Assembly: GCF_051857535.1 (NCBI RefSeq)
Contig: NZ_JBPZGY010000004.1
Location: forward strand, 124,001 to 188,000
Reading direction: 5' to 3'
Length of the DNA stretch: 64,000 nucleotides
Origin: Roseateles_B sp051857535
GTDB lineage: Bacteria; Pseudomonadota; Gammaproteobacteria; Burkholderiales; Burkholderiaceae_C
This document shows, one piece after another, positions 26,389-36,326 of this stretch; position 1 is the first letter of the stretch, and each line of letters opens with the position of its first letter. Both the position numbers and the translations under genes were made by a program. The notes under the pieces were generated by a model, which worked only from the letters and a program-made list of their open reading frames with translations, ran no database searches and was not told where the DNA came from.

Positions 26389-27684
26389 ATGACGATGATG
26401 CACGCATTGACGGCGCTGGTGCGGACCCAGCTGCAGCTGTACCTGAAGAACCGCAAGGCCCTGATCACCCATCTGCTGATGCCCGTCCTGATCGCTGCCT
26501 TTTTCGGCAGCCTTTTCGGCGGCAGCGGCGTCAAGGAAACGGCGCGGCTGAAGGTGGCCTGGGTCGATGAGGACGGCTCGGCGCTGAGTCAGCGCATCGG
26601 CGAACAGCTCCGGCAGGATGACAAGCTGGCCGTGCAGGTGATGACCCGCGCAGAGGCCGATGCCGCTGTCCGCAAGGGCGAACGCCGTGCGGCCCTGCTG
26701 CTGCCGGCCGGCTTCGGTGCCCAGGCTTCCCGCTGGTGGGACCGTCGCAGCCTGCCCGAGGTGCAGCTCTGGTACGACCCCAGCGAGGCCCTGTCGGCGC
26801 AGATGCTGGAGGGCCTTCTCGCACAGCACGCCATGCGGGAGACGCTGGCCCAGAGCTTCAAGACGGGGGCGGACGCAGGAGGGCTCGCGACCCTGGACTC
26901 CGACATCGAGGCAAGCGGCGTCTCACCCCTGCGACGCGAACAGCTCAAGGCCCTGGCCCGCGCTGTCGGTGAGCTGCAGACCCCACAGCCGGGCGAGTCC
27001 GCCGCTTCGGGCGCGACCTCGCCCGGCCAGGCGCTGAGCCTGCCGTACGCACTCATGACGCGGGCCCTCAGCGCCGGCCAGGCAGGCTACAACGGCTATG
27101 CGCACAGCTTCTCGGGCATGGGGGTGCAGTTCGTGCTGATGCTGGGCGTGGAGCTGGGCGTCGGCCTCCTGATGGCCCGGCGCAGCGGCATGTGGCAGCG
27201 CTTGCGCGCCGCCCCCTTGTCCAGAGGGCTGGTGCTGGGCAGCCATTTCCTGAGCATCTGGATCATCGCTTCCAGCGTGCTGCTGGTGGTGATGGTCGCG
27301 GGCATGGTCATGTTCGGCTTCCGCGTGCAAGGCAGCCTGCCGGGCTTTGCGCTGGTGGTGCTGGGCATGGGGGCCTTCACCGCAGGCTTTGGGCTGGCGC
27401 TGGCCGCCATGGGGGGCTCGCCGGAAGCCACCCGTGGCCTGGCCATCATGGCTTCCCTGGTGCTGGTGATGCTGGGGGGCGCCTGGGTGCCCAGCTTCGT
27501 CTTCCCGGCCTGGCTGCAGGACCTGACGCTCTGGGTGCCCTTGCGCTGGGCCGTCGATGGCCTGGACGCCATGACCTGGCGCGGTCAGGACCTGGGCGTG
27601 GCGCTGCTTGCGGCGGCGGTGCTGTTCGGCAGCGCCTTGCTGCTGGTTGGCCTCGCCATCTGGCGTTTCCGCTGGCGGGAGTGA
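26389..27684 (+). CDS. ABC-2 type transporter permease
   Basis: The membrane half of the exporter, 431 residues. There is one N-terminal membrane segment (LITHLLMPVLIAAFFGSLF), a large extracytoplasmic domain of about 190 residues, then five to six segments in the C-terminal half, with LPYALMTRAL and the conserved FSGMGVQFVLMLGVELGVG stretch. This matches ABC2_membrane_3 (YhhJ/NatB-like) proteins. It is translated from an ATG just after the ATPase gene and works with it. Confidence 0.9.
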   Translation: MTMMHALTALVRTQLQLYLKNRKALITHLLMPVLIAAFFGSLFGGSGVKETARLKVAWVDEDGSALSQRIGEQLRQDDKLAVQVMTRAEADAAVRKGERRAALLLPAGFGAQASRWWDRRSLPEVQLWYDPSEALSAQMLEGLLAQHAMRETLAQSFKTGADAGGLATLDSDIEASGVSPLRREQLKALARAVGELQTPQPGESAASGATSPGQALSLPYALMTRALSAGQAGYNGYAHSFSGMGVQFVLMLGVELGVGLLMARRSGMWQRLRAAPLSRGLVLGSHFLSIWIIASSVLLVVMVAGMVMFGFRVQGSLPGFALVVLGMGAFTAGFGLALAAMGGSPEATRGLAIMASLVLVMLGGAWVPSFVFPAWLQDLTLWVPLRWAVDGLDAMTWRGQDLGVALLAAAVLFGSALLLVGLAIWRFRWRE

Positions 27685-28030
27685 CATCGCCCCCTGACAG
27701 GCTGCCGGCGTCAGGAACGTGGCGCCCCGTGCTCGCCCTGGCCGGGCCACTGGCCGCCTTGTCCTGGCACTGGCAGTGAGGCTCGACCTGCGCAGTGCTG
27801 CCGTGGGGGCCTTCTGGACGGTCCAGCAGTGCTGCGTCAGCAGCGGGTGGCCGGACTCCGTGCGGTGCATGCTGCTGTCGAGTTCGACCGTCTGGTTGAC
27901 CCCGGCCACCTCCGGTGCCTTGATCGTGCCGACGGGCTTGGGTCCCACGGCGCTGCTGGCGTTGGCGCGGGCGGCCAGATTTTCCGCCAGCAGAAGCGGA
28001 CTCTCGGGGGGCAGTTGCTTCCCCTAGGAC
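27685..28030. other. 346-base gap with a coding-like minus-strand fragment
   Basis: No complete gene is supported. On the minus strand a frame beginning right after a TAG at 28025-28027 runs to about 27780 with strong GC at third codon positions, but it has no start before GTG 27948 and then runs antisense through the permease gene. It may be a remnant of a lost gene. No terminator or promoter is evident. Confidence 0.4.
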
Positions 28031-29134
<1,104 letters not shown>

Positions 29135-29227
29135 TCCGGGGTACGAGGGCCGTGTTCAGGTCCGAGAATGAGAGCAGGGTCTGATTATTCAAGACTTAGA
29201 CTGCGCCCTTCGCCTGCCCTCTTGCCC

Positions 29228-29962
29228 ATGAGCCTCAGCCTTCCTTCCCTGCCTGACCGCGACGATCGCCTTGATGCCCTGCGCGGGCTGGCCATGGTCT
29301 GGATGACGGTCTTCCACTTCAGCTTCGACCTCCAGCATTACGGCTTTTTCCGAGCCGACTTCTACGGCGATCCCTTCTGGACCTGGCAGCGCAGCGGCAT
29401 CGTGAGCCTCTTCCTCCTGTGTGCCGGCATGGGCCAGGCGGTGGCGCTGGCTCAGGGCCAGGGCTGGCCGCGCTTCTGGCGTCGCTGGCGGCAGGTCGCG
29501 GGCTGCGCGCTGCTGGTGAGCGTGGGCTCCTGGTTCATGTTTCCGCGCTCCTTCATCAGCTTCGGCGTGCTGCATGGCATGGCGCTGATGCTCCTTCTGC
29601 TGCGCTGGGGGCTGCCGCGCCTGGGGCAGGCCGCCTTGCTGACCCTGGCCCTGGTCTGTGTGCTGCTGCCGGCCTTGGTCCAGCACCCCTTCTTTGACAC
29701 GCGCTGGACCAACTGGCTGGGCCTGGTGACCCATAAGCCGGTGACCGAAGACTACGTCCCTGTGCTGCCCTGGCTGGGCATGATGCTGCTGGGTGCGGCC
29801 TTGGCGCGCTGGCTGGCTCCGCGTCTGCCGCCGCCGCGCCCCGGCGGGCCGCTGCGGCGCGGCCTGGCCCTGCTGGGGCGCTGGAGTCTCAGCTACTACA
29901 TGCTGCACCAGCCGGTGCTGATCGGCGGCCTGATGCTGTGGCAGGCGACAATGCGGGCATGA
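29228..29962 (+). CDS. DUF1624/YeiB-like membrane acyltransferase
   Basis: A 244-residue integral membrane protein of the heparan-alpha-glucosaminide N-acetyltransferase-like (DUF1624) family. The ATG at 29228 is chosen because DRLDALRGLAMVWMTVFHF, the conserved first segment with the family RxDxLRG motif, follows it. About seven hydrophobic segments are present; LSYYMLHQPVLIGGLML is the conserved C-terminal segment with its His. Such proteins may move acyl groups across the membrane onto sugars, but this one has no known substrate. It overlaps rlmB by four bases. Confidence 0.85.
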   Translation: MSLSLPSLPDRDDRLDALRGLAMVWMTVFHFSFDLQHYGFFRADFYGDPFWTWQRSGIVSLFLLCAGMGQAVALAQGQGWPRFWRRWRQVAGCALLVSVGSWFMFPRSFISFGVLHGMALMLLLLRWGLPRLGQAALLTLALVCVLLPALVQHPFFDTRWTNWLGLVTHKPVTEDYVPVLPWLGMMLLGAALARWLAPRLPPPRPGGPLRRGLALLGRWSLSYYMLHQPVLIGGLMLWQATMRA

Positions 29963-30705
29963 GTGCCAAACACATCCTCTTCGGCTTCCATGCCGTCACC
30001 GTGCGGTTGAAGACCGCGCCCCAGTCCATCAGCGAGATCCATTTCGAGGGCTCGCGCCGTGACCAGCGCATGCGCCAGTTCCTCGAACGCGCCCGTGAGG
30101 CCGGTGCCAAGCTGGTGGAAAGTGACGGCGACCGCCTGGCCGCGCTGGCCGGCAACAGCCGTCACCAGGGTGTCGTCGCGCGCTGCACGGCGGTGGCCCA
30201 GCAGCATTCGCTGGACGATGTGCTGGACGGCGTGGAAGGTGCGCCCCTGGTGCTGGTGCTGGATGGCGTCACCGATCCTCACAATCTCGGCGCCTGCCTG
30301 CGCGTGGCCGATGGCGCGGGGGCCCATGCCGTGGTGGCGCCCAAGGACCATGCGGTGGGCCTCAACGCCACGGTGGCCAAGGTGGCCAGCGGTGCCGCGG
30401 AGACCGTGCCCTACCTGATGGTGACCAATCTGGCGCGCACGCTCAACGAACTCAAGGAACGCAATATCTGGGTGATCGGCACCTCGGACCAGGCAGAAAA
30501 GTCCATCTATGACCTGGATCTCCAGGGGCCTGTTGCCCTGGTGCTGGGTGCCGAAGGCGAAGGCATGCGCCAGCTGACGGCCAAGACCTGCGACGAGCTG
30601 GTGCGCATCCCCATGCAAGGCGCGGTGGAAAGCCTCAACGTTTCGGTTGCGGCAGGGGTGTGCCTCTACGAAGCCCTGCGCCAGCGCCAGGCTGGCTCGC
30701 GATAA
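29959..30705 (+). CDS. rlmB: 23S rRNA (guanosine2251-2'-O)-methyltransferase
   Basis: SPOUT methyltransferase of the peptidyl-transferase region. An N-terminal L30e-like substrate-binding domain (HILFGFHAVTVRLKT) precedes the knot domain with VLDGVTDPHNLGACLRVADG, LVLGAEGEGMRQLT and SLNVSVAAGVCLYEALRQR. The start at 29959 is the ATG overlapping the previous TGA. The 248-residue length matches the family. upp follows after 37 bases. Confidence 0.95.
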   Translation: MSAKHILFGFHAVTVRLKTAPQSISEIHFEGSRRDQRMRQFLERAREAGAKLVESDGDRLAALAGNSRHQGVVARCTAVAQQHSLDDVLDGVEGAPLVLVLDGVTDPHNLGACLRVADGAGAHAVVAPKDHAVGLNATVAKVASGAAETVPYLMVTNLARTLNELKERNIWVIGTSDQAEKSIYDLDLQGPVALVLGAEGEGMRQLTAKTCDELVRIPMQGAVESLNVSVAAGVCLYEALRQRQAGSR

Positions 30706-30742
30706 TCCAGCCCATCAACGATTCACGAGAAGCAAAAGCACC

Positions 30743-31375
30743 ATGGCTGTCATTGAAGTCCGTCACCCCCTGGTCCAGCACAAGATCGGCCTCATGCGCG
30801 AGGCCGACATCTCCACCAAGAAGTTCCGCGAGCTGACCGGCGAAGTCGCCCGGCTGCTGGCCTACGAGGCCACGGCCGACTTTCCCCTGGAGAAGACCAC
30901 CCTGAACTGCTGGAGCGGCCCGACCGAGGTCGAGCAGATCGCCGGCAAGAAGGTCACGGTGGTGCCCATCCTGCGCGCGGGCCTGGGCATGCTGGATGGT
31001 GTGCTGGACATGATCCCCAATGCCAAGATCAGCGTGGTGGGCCTGGCCCGCGACCACGAGACCCTGCAACCGGTGCACTACTTCGAGAAGTTCGTCGGCC
31101 ACCTGGCAGAGCGCACGGCTCTGGTGGTGGATCCCATGCTGGCCACCGCCGGCTCCATGATCGCCACCATTGACCTGCTCAAGCGCCGCGGCTGCAAGGA
31201 CATCCGCGCCCTGGTGCTGGTCGCCGCGCCCGAGGGCGTGGCCGCGCTGACGAAGGCGCATCCGGACGTGCGCTGCTGGACCGCCGCCGTGGACAGCCAT
31301 CTCAACGAGAACGGCTACATCATCCCCGGCCTGGGTGATGCCGGCGACAAGATCTTCGGCACCAAGGAAGGCTGA
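30743..31375 (+). CDS. upp: Uracil phosphoribosyltransferase
   Basis: Pyrimidine salvage: uracil plus PRPP gives UMP. The 210 residues carry HPLVQHKIGLMRE at the N-terminus, PILRAGLGMLDGVL and the PRPP loop VVDPMLATAGSM; the C-terminal uracil-binding YIIPGLGDAGDKIFGT is complete. The ATG at 30743 fits the conserved N-terminus. A strong terminator lies 21 bases downstream. Confidence 0.97.
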   Translation: MAVIEVRHPLVQHKIGLMREADISTKKFRELTGEVARLLAYEATADFPLEKTTLNCWSGPTEVEQIAGKKVTVVPILRAGLGMLDGVLDMIPNAKISVVGLARDHETLQPVHYFEKFVGHLAERTALVVDPMLATAGSMIATIDLLKRRGCKDIRALVLVAAPEGVAALTKAHPDVRCWTAAVDSHLNENGYIIPGLGDAGDKIFGTKEG

Positions 31376-31395
31376 AGGTCTGCTTCACCATGAGC

Positions 31396-31420
31396 AAGGG
31401 CGCCCGAGGGCGCCCTTTTT
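31396..31420 (+). terminator. Rho-independent terminator after upp
   Basis: AAGGGCGCCC pairs perfectly with 31408-31417 and ends in a run of T (31416-31420). The apparent loop is only two bases, so the last pair or two must open. Confidence 0.88.
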
Positions 31421-31460
31421 GCTGTCCGGGAAGGCCTGAACCTCCCGGTCATGCAGGGGG

Positions 31461-32021
31461 TCAGGCCTTGCGCTGGCGACGTGCCAGGCCGGCCACGCCC
31501 AGGCCCAGGCCGATCAGGGCCAGGGAGGCGGGCTCGGGCACGGCGCTGGCAGCAGCGCTGTACTCGACCACATAGCCATTGCGCTGGCCGGGATTGGCCG
31601 GGCCGCCGTGGTCGTTCCACAGGCCGAAACCGGCCCAGTTGATGTGCACGTAGTCTTCACCGCCGCAGCAGTTGTTGGGCTCGCCGGGGGCCCAGCTCGT
31701 GAAGGTGAAGTCCTGGCCGGCTTCGGGGCCCACGCGCCAGGTCCAGTGGTTCACGGCATCGCCGCGGTCCGAGCCGCCGATCCAGGCCAGTTGGCCGCCT
31801 GCGGTGGTGGCGACGAAGGTGTTTTCATCCTTGCTGGTGATGGTGGTCAGGTAGCCGTTCATGCCCAGGTAGCTCTTGGCGGCGGCCAGGGTGAAGGCTT
31901 GCTCGGCCGTCACGGCGTCGGCGAAGTACTCGTAGTAGTGACCGTTGGCGGCGTTGTAGACCGGGGCGGCATGGGCAGCGCCGGCAGCAACCAGGGCGAG
32001 GGCAAGAGCCAGTTTTTTCAT
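31461..32021 (-). CDS. PEP-CTERM protein with C-type lectin-like domain
   Basis: A 186-residue exported protein. The ATG at 32021 gives a clean signal peptide (MKKLALALALVAAGAAHA). The middle has features of a C-type lectin fold: AKSYLGMNGYLTTITSKDEN, WIGGSDRG and SWAPGEPNNCCGGEDYV near the end. The C-terminus has the sorting signal VPEPASLALIGLGLGVAGL followed by RRQRK, recognised by an exosortase elsewhere on the chromosome. It is expected to be processed and attached to, or released at, the cell surface. A 9-bp inverted repeat (31431-31439 with 31461-31469) overlaps its stop codon. Confidence 0.9.
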   Translation of the reverse strand: MKKLALALALVAAGAAHAAPVYNAANGHYYEYFADAVTAEQAFTLAAAKSYLGMNGYLTTITSKDENTFVATTAGGQLAWIGGSDRGDAVNHWTWRVGPEAGQDFTFTSWAPGEPNNCCGGEDYVHINWAGFGLWNDHGGPANPGQRNGYVVEYSAAASAVPEPASLALIGLGLGVAGLARRQRKA

Positions 32022-32097
32022 GATGTGGGTGGATGTGAAGAAGGGACGCCGAAGTATCGCAATCGTCCCGCCACCGAACATCCCACATTGAAGGGGG

Positions 32098-32625
32098 TTA
32101 GCGCATCCACAGGGCGCCCACAAGGCCCCCCAGCAACACCATCCAGACCACCGACAGTCGCGTTCTCAGGGTTAGCAGCAGGGTGATGGCCACCAGGAGC
32201 ACGGTCGGCAGTTGGCGTTCGGCCTGCTGGAGATAGGGGGCGGCCAGCAGCCAACCCGTGGCGATGATCAGCCCCAGCGTCAGCGGCTGCAGGCCCAGCG
32301 TGAAGGAGCGCACCAGGCGGTCTTCCTGGTGGGCTCGTGCCCAGCGGGTGGCCACCATCACCAGGGTTGTGGAGGGCAGCATGATGCCGCCCATGGCCGC
32401 CAGCGCGCCGGGCAGGCCGGCGACCTGGTAGCCCAGCACCGCGACGAAGAGGATGTTGGGCCCCGGCGCGGCCTGCGCCAGGGCGATGGACTGGGTGAAG
32501 GTCTCGTCGCTGAGCCAGCCGCGGTCGCCCACCAGGTAGCGGTGCATCTCCGGCGCGGTCGTGATGGCGCCGCCTATGGCCAGCAGTGACAGGGCTAGGA
32601 AATGGAGGAACAGGTCCAGCAGCAT
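32098..32625 (-). CDS. chrA: Chromate transporter, short-chain half B
   Basis: A 175-residue CHR-family membrane protein, one half of a split chromate ion transporter. LSLLAIGGAITTAPEMHRYLV and LAQAAPGPNILFVAVLGYQ are the CHR motifs. The start at 32625 lies one base after the partner's stop codon. Short CHR proteins occur as tandem pairs in opposite membrane orientation; both halves are present and intact here. The role is chromate efflux, although some homologues carry other anions. Confidence 0.9.
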   Translation of the reverse strand: MLLDLFLHFLALSLLAIGGAITTAPEMHRYLVGDRGWLSDETFTQSIALAQAAPGPNILFVAVLGYQVAGLPGALAAMGGIMLPSTTLVMVATRWARAHQEDRLVRSFTLGLQPLTLGLIIATGWLLAAPYLQQAERQLPTVLLVAITLLLTLRTRLSVVWMVLLGGLVGALWMR

Positions 32626-32626
32626 G

Positions 32627-33202
32627 TCAGTCCTGCGGCGGCCCCAGCCGGGCATAGACCAGGGCCATGCCCAGTCCGCCCAGTCCCAGCACGATCCAGA
32701 TCAGGGGCCAGCGCAGCAGGGCGATGGCCAGGAAGGCCAGGGCCGCAAAACCCAGGGCGGCCGGGCGCTTGAGCGGATGCTGCCTGAGCGTGCCCAGCAG
32801 CTTGACGCCCGTGGCCAGGATCAGGCCCGCCGAGACAGCCCCCATGCCGCGCAAGGCGCCCTGGACCGCGGGCTCGTGCAGCCACTGTCCGGCCAGGGCG
32901 GTCAGGCCCAGCACGATCAGGCAGGGTACGGTGAACATGCCCATCAGCGAGGCAAAGGCGCCGCGCAGGCCGAAGAAGCGGTCGCCAATCATCAGGGAGA
33001 TGTTGACCACATTGGGCCCCGGCATGACCTGGGCCACGGCCAGCATCTCGACGAACTCCTGCTTGCTGAGCCAGCCCAGGCGCTCGACCAGCTCCCGCTG
33101 CGCCACGGCCAGCACGCCTCCGAAACCCTGCAGGGCGAGGCGGTTGAAGGCAAGGAACAAGTCCCTGGGGCCGGCTGGGGCCGGGCGCTGGCCCGCGTCC
33201 AT
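32627..33202 (-). CDS. chrA: Chromate transporter, short-chain half A
   Basis: A 191-residue CHR-family protein with the usual N-terminal FNRLALQGFGGVLAVAQREL, WLSKQEFVEMLAVAQVMPGP and NVVNISLMIGDRFFG. About five to six membrane segments are seen. It pairs with the gene immediately downstream. Its start overlaps the stop of the upstream dehydrogenase by one base (TGATG), so all three minus-strand genes form a unit. Confidence 0.9.
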   Translation of the reverse strand: MDAGQRPAPAGPRDLFLAFNRLALQGFGGVLAVAQRELVERLGWLSKQEFVEMLAVAQVMPGPNVVNISLMIGDRFFGLRGAFASLMGMFTVPCLIVLGLTALAGQWLHEPAVQGALRGMGAVSAGLILATGVKLLGTLRQHPLKRPAALGFAALAFLAIALLRWPLIWIVLGLGGLGMALVYARLGPPQD

Positions 33203-34209
33203 CAGCGCAGCGCCTTCAGTGCATCGGGATTGACGATGTTGCTGGCTTCACCGCGGACGAAGTTCAGCACATTGTCGAAGGCGGCGTCGAAGTAGAGCTC
33301 ATAGCTGTCCTGCTCCACATAGCCGATGTGCGGCGTGCACACGGCGTTCTCCAGGCGCAGCAGGGGGTGGCCCTGGAGGATGGGTTCGCTCTCGAAGACA
33401 TCGATGGCGGCCATGCCGGGCCGTCCGCGGTTGAGGGCGGAGACCAGGGCACCTTCGCTCAGCAACTCGGCGCGCGAGGTGTTGACGAAAAGCGCCGTGG
33501 GCTTCATGCGGTTCAGGTCGTCCAGGCTGACCATGCCGCGGGTGCGCTCGCTCAAGCGCAGGTGCAGGCTCAGCACGTCGCAGTGGGCGAAGAAGGCTTC
33601 ACGGCTCTCGGCGGCGGCATGCCCGTCCGCCAGGGCCCGCGCTCGGCTCTGCTCGCTGCCCCAGATCATCACCTGCATGCCAAAGGCGCGGCCATAGCCT
33701 GCCACCAGCTGACCGATCTTGCCGTAGCCCCAAATACCCAGTGTCTTGCCACGCAACAGCATGCCCACGCCGAAATTGGGTGGCATGGATGCGGCCTTCA
33801 GTCCCGACTGCTGCCAGGCGCCGTGCTTGAGATTGCCGATGTACTGCGGCAGCCGGCGCATGGAAGCCATGATCAGCGCCCAGGTCAGCTCTGCCGGGGC
33901 GATGGGGGACCCCACGCCTTCCGCGACGGCAATGCCCAGCCGGGTGCAGGCCTCGACGTCGATGTGGGAGCCCACGCGCCCGGTCTGGGCGATCAGCTTG
34001 AGCTTGGGCAGCTTTTCCAGCAGTTGGCGCGGGAAATGGGTGCGCTCGCGGATCAACACCAGCACCTCGGCATCCCGCAGGCGCACGGACAGTTGACCGA
34101 TGCCTTTCACCGTATTGGTGAAGACCTTGGCGTTGAAGGGGTCCAGCTTGCTGGCGCAGCGCAGCTTGCGCACAGCGTCCTGATAGTCGTCGAGAATGAT
34201 GATATTCAT
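33202..34209 (-). CDS. D-2-hydroxyacid dehydrogenase family protein
   Basis: An NAD-dependent oxidoreductase of 335 residues related to phosphoglycerate/D-lactate dehydrogenases. The NAD-binding motif is LGIWGYGKIGQLVAGYG; the catalytic Arg is in VNTSRAELL, the Glu in DVFESEPI, and the His in CTPHIGYVE. The N-terminus begins MNIIILDDYQDAV, a form common in a Burkholderiales subfamily. The substrate is unknown. It heads the three-gene unit with the chromate transporter, though a link in function is unlikely. Confidence 0.88.
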   Translation of the reverse strand: MNIIILDDYQDAVRKLRCASKLDPFNAKVFTNTVKGIGQLSVRLRDAEVLVLIRERTHFPRQLLEKLPKLKLIAQTGRVGSHIDVEACTRLGIAVAEGVGSPIAPAELTWALIMASMRRLPQYIGNLKHGAWQQSGLKAASMPPNFGVGMLLRGKTLGIWGYGKIGQLVAGYGRAFGMQVMIWGSEQSRARALADGHAAAESREAFFAHCDVLSLHLRLSERTRGMVSLDDLNRMKPTALFVNTSRAELLSEGALVSALNRGRPGMAAIDVFESEPILQGHPLLRLENAVCTPHIGYVEQDSYELYFDAAFDNVLNFVRGEASNIVNPDALKALR

Positions 34210-34435
34210 GGCATGCTCGTGGCATTGTGCCTTCTAAATCAACGCATTGGGCATGAGACTGCGAGCAATTCATTAGATTTTTGGCCGCCCGCCGCGCACC
34301 GTGATGCAGGTCATGGATCACGCCGTGATGGCGGGTGAATACCGCTCAATTGGCGGGATCGATTCCGAGGGCTCTCCCTAAGATGGCCGGCAAGCCCAAC
34401 TGTTTGCCTGCCCTCGCGGAAGCAGGCGCCTCGCC
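34210..34435. other. Divergent intergenic region before glycan/secretion locus
   Basis: A 226-base gap, more AT-rich than its surroundings in its left half. It must carry the promoters for the dehydrogenase (minus) and for the long plus-strand locus. A CCGTGATG direct repeat occurs near 34300 and 34325. No -35/-10 pair is convincing. Confidence 0.4.
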
Positions 34436-36307
34436 ATGGACATGTCACAACCCGCTGCAGCACTGCTGGACCAGGCCGCCTCGGCCGAGGCCTTGATCGC
34501 CCGCGCCCGTGTCGGCGCCATGCCCTTGCAGGAATTGATGAGCCTGGCGCACCAGTGGCAAACGGGAGGCCGGCTGGCGGATTGCCTGTCGCTTTACGAG
34601 GCCTGGGTCGAGAGCAATCAGAGCCCCCAACGTCTGCTGGCCCTGTTCAACTGGGGAACCGTGCTGGGCGAGATGCGCCGGCACGCCGAGGCCGAAGCCG
34701 TCTATCAGCGCGCACTGGCGCTGAACCCGGACTTCGCCCAGGCCAAGCTCAACCTTGGTCACCAGCTGGAGCACCAGGGCAAGACGGCCGAGGCCCTGGC
34801 CCAGTGGCAGGCGGTCTATGACGCGGGCGAATTGATGGCCATTGGCGCCGAGCCCATTGAACTGCGGCTGCACGCCCTGAACAACGCTGCCCGCCTGCTG
34901 GAGAGCGAGCGCCGCCTCGACGAATCCGAGGCGCTGATGAAGCGCAGCCTGCTGCTCAAGCCCGAGCAGGGCGATGTGCAGCAGCACTATGTGCACATCC
35001 GCCAGAAGCAGTGCGAATGGCCCATCTACCAGCCCGTGGGCGAGGTGACGCACAACCAGCTGCTGGTCAACACCTCCTTGCTGGCCACGCTCAGCGCCAC
35101 CGACGATCCGGCCATCCAGCTGATGGTGGCCCAGCGCTTTGTCAACGAACGGGTGGTCAAGTACAAGGGCAAGCCCTTCCACCAACTGCATGCCCGGCCC
35201 GCGGGCGAGAAGATCCGCATCGGCTACCTCTCCGGCGATCTGCGCATGCATGCCGTGGGGTTGCTGACTCCCGAACTCTTCGAGCTGCACGACCGCAGCC
35301 GCTTCGAGGTCCACGCCCTGTGCTGGAGCAAGGACGATGGCACGGCCCAGCGCGCCCGCATCCTGAAGGCCATGGACCACTTCATGCCCCTGGCTGGCGT
35401 GGAAGACCAGCAGGCTGCGCGCCAGATCGCCGAGGCGGGCATCGACGTGATGGTCGACCTGCAGGGTCTCACCAGCGGCGCGCGCCCCAACATCCTGGCC
35501 TACCGCCCGGCACCTGTGCAGGTGGGCTACCTGGGCCTGCCGGCCACCTCGGCCCTGCCGGGGGAGGACTACATCATCGCGGACCGCTTCACGATGCCGC
35601 CGGAGTACCTGCCGCTGTGCACCGAGAAGCCCATCTACCTGCCGCACTGCTACCAGGTCAGCGACCGCCAGCGCGCGGTCGGCCCCACGCCGGACCGGGC
35701 CCGTTATGGCCTGCCCGAGGGCGCCTTCATCTTCTGCAGCTTCAACAACAACCACAAGTACACCGAGGAAATGTTCTCGGCCTGGATGCAGATCCTGCAG
35801 CAGGTGCCGGGCAGCCTCTTGTGGCTGCTGGCGGACAATGTCTGGTCCGAGGCCAATATGAAGGCCGCCGCACAGGCCGCCGGCGTGGCGCCGGAGCGCC
35901 TGCACTTCGCGCCCCGCGTGGCGCCGCCGGAGTACCTGGCGCGCTTCCAGCTGGCCGACCTTGTGCTGGACACTTTCCCCTACAACGCCGGCACCACCGC
36001 CAGCGACTGCCTCTGGATGGGCACGCCCATCCTCACGCGGGCAGGGCGCTGCTACATCTCGCGCATGGCCGGCAGCTTGCTGACGGCCGTCGGACTGCCT
36101 GAACTCGTGACCTATTCCCTGCCGGAGTACGTGGAGCGCGCCGTGCAGATCGGGCGCCAGCCCCTGCGTGCGGCATCCTACAAGCGCTACCTGCGCGAGC
36201 AGGGCCGGCAGACGCCGTTGTTTGACATTCCCGCGCTGGTGCGCGATCTTGAGCATGAATTCGAACGCCTGGTGCTGGAGCATCGGCGCAAGGCCCCGGG
36301 GGCCTGA
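34436..36307 (+). CDS. SPINDLY-type (GT41) protein O-glycosyltransferase
   Basis: A 623-residue enzyme with an N-terminal TPR region (about residues 30-200, including AVYQRALALNPDFAQAKLNL) and a C-terminal GT41/OGT catalytic domain from about residue 258. The domain shows RIGYLSGDLRMHAVG with the conserved His, VDLQGLTSGARPNILAYRPA, PVQVGYLGLPATSALPGEDY and VLDTFPYNAGTTASDCLWMG. Bacterial members move sugars onto Ser/Thr of cytoplasmic proteins before export. It is the first gene of the plus-strand run and is followed after 19 bases by a type I secretion ATPase, so its acceptor could be that system's substrate. Confidence 0.9.
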   Translation: MDMSQPAAALLDQAASAEALIARARVGAMPLQELMSLAHQWQTGGRLADCLSLYEAWVESNQSPQRLLALFNWGTVLGEMRRHAEAEAVYQRALALNPDFAQAKLNLGHQLEHQGKTAEALAQWQAVYDAGELMAIGAEPIELRLHALNNAARLLESERRLDESEALMKRSLLLKPEQGDVQQHYVHIRQKQCEWPIYQPVGEVTHNQLLVNTSLLATLSATDDPAIQLMVAQRFVNERVVKYKGKPFHQLHARPAGEKIRIGYLSGDLRMHAVGLLTPELFELHDRSRFEVHALCWSKDDGTAQRARILKAMDHFMPLAGVEDQQAARQIAEAGIDVMVDLQGLTSGARPNILAYRPAPVQVGYLGLPATSALPGEDYIIADRFTMPPEYLPLCTEKPIYLPHCYQVSDRQRAVGPTPDRARYGLPEGAFIFCSFNNNHKYTEEMFSAWMQILQQVPGSLLWLLADNVWSEANMKAAAQAAGVAPERLHFAPRVAPPEYLARFQLADLVLDTFPYNAGTTASDCLWMGTPILTRAGRCYISRMAGSLLTAVGLPELVTYSLPEYVERAVQIGRQPLRAASYKRYLREQGRQTPLFDIPALVRDLEHEFERLVLEHRRKAPGA

Positions 36308-36326
36308 TGCCCGGTAGGGATCCCCA

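Noticed and set aside
27719..28027. 102-residue plus-strand open frame in the permease/protease gap
   Set aside because: No ribosome binding site or domain; the opposite strand looks more coding-like.
34347..34373. Flagellar sigma-28-like promoter before the GT41 gene
   Set aside because: TCAA and CCGAGG spaced like sigma-28 elements, but neither part matches TAAA or GCCGATAA well.
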